Positions 5,728 through 6,029 of a stretch of DNA of 6,029 bases are shown piece after piece. The notes under the pieces are model-generated. The model had not been told where the DNA came from. It worked only from the letters and a program-made list of their open reading frames with translations, and made no database searches. The stretch is from Planctomycetota bacterium (lineage in GTDB: Bacteria > Planctomycetota > Phycisphaerae > WQYP01): the NCBI GenBank assembly GCA_021795535.1, contig JAJYPG010000092.1, positions 1 to 6,029 of the forward strand. The letters are read 5' to 3'. Made by a program: the position numbers and the translations under genes. How positions within the stretch are numbered: the first letter of the stretch is position 1; each line of letters begins with the position of its first letter.

Positions 5728-6029
5728 TATGCATACTGTGCTGCATTCCAAGGCCCGGATGTCTGGGTTCGCGTCCATTTGAATAATCCAGGCCTGTATC
5801 GTTTGAGCCTCTATTTATTCAACAAGGATGGCCATGAAAGGACGAACCGTCAACGCGATTGGCGGGTTGAAATATTCCCTCTGCGAAGCCGTTTTGCGTC
5901 AGCGCTCAAGGTGCCGCTATTAGCGGCGCGGGCCATGCCGCAGGCTCGCCCGGCACTCCGCTGGGCGACTGCGGCCATGCGTGCTACGCCTTTGGCGCAA
6001 GCCCGCGCGGTTAATATATGGGAACCAGT
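5728..6029 (+). pseudogene. 5'-truncated duplicate of the beta-sandwich protein gene (runs off the window)
   Basis: After a TGA at 5725-5727 the frame is open to the right edge. It reads YAYCAA and then enters the duplicated protein at FQGPDVW, continuing to NIWEP. No ATG, GTG or TTG start lies between the TGA and the duplicated part, and there is no ribosome-binding site. The first in-frame ATG falls in the middle of the duplicated region, at 5935. The N-terminal half of the sandwich domain (TTQGDW...RYG) is missing, so the piece could not fold as the parent does. Relative to the parent it carries three amino-acid changes (D121V, D144E, G145R in the parent's TTG-based numbering), two silent changes, no stop and no frameshift, which points to a recent event. 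Its end lies outside the window, so it could still be fused to something downstream. Confidence 0.7.
5744..6029 (+). repeat. Copy B of the 286-bp direct repeat
   Basis: It is identical to 2821-3106 except at six positions: one at 5768, three clustered at 5838, 5839 and 5841, one at 5850 and one at 5922. No inverted repeats or transposase flank it, so it looks like a segmental duplication or gene conversion tract and not an insertion sequence. It probably continues beyond the window. Confidence 0.97.

Noticed and set aside
5718..6029. Insertion sequence or other mobile element at the right edge
   Set aside because: The repeated DNA is ordinary coding sequence from a neighbouring gene, with no transposase, terminal inverted repeats or target duplication visible.

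Overview
The window looks like chromosome from a planctomycete-type bacterium (Planctomycetota or the related PVC group), at moderate GC. I base this on recalled sequence patterns in four of the proteins, not on a search. These are the WTTQGDW/RYG...YAL plus YRLSLYLFNKDGH domain, the WGIVKK...VWKHVQW and ATLEPSGVW patterns of large secreted beta proteins, the PAVNALISIG HEAT-like repeat, and the IGTPHPTFNGAV...IPVIDQFGK Ig-like protein. I do not recognise a gene symbol or an enzymatic activity for any gene. There are no RNA genes, transposases or CRISPR arrays, and all credible genes lie on the + strand.

Layout. Positions 2-391 hold the 3' end of a helical, TPR-like protein, and its stop codon directly abuts the next start. 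Positions 392-1741 encode a 449-aa exported beta-rich protein. Positions 1764-2420 encode a 218-aa exported HEAT-like protein. Positions 2427-3593 hold a gene for a carbohydrate-binding-like beta-sandwich protein with a helical C-terminal tail. Its natural 5' end (ATG at 2427, apparent signal peptide) is cut by an in-frame TAA at 2463, leaving only a TTG start at 2484. Positions 3613-4965 hold an exported Ig-like beta protein gene that is interrupted by an in-frame TAA at 4675; 95 further codons of the same protein follow in the same frame. Positions 5007-5717 encode a 236-aa exported protein, which may have its own promoter inside the 3' end of the preceding gene. From 5744 to the window end lies a 286-bp near-identical copy (280/286) of the middle of the 2484-3593 gene, with no start codon.

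Taken together this is a tightly packed, operon-like cluster of at least five exported or scaffold-like proteins (helical repeats, Ig-like or carbohydrate-binding-like sandwiches) with no catalytic motif I can identify. An envelope or extracellular assembly is a reasonable inference, not a demonstration. The most notable signals are the two in-frame ochre codons in adjacent genes and the recent partial duplication. Together they suggest a cassette that is being duplicated, converted and in part decaying. Sequencing error and stop readthrough remain open alternatives.
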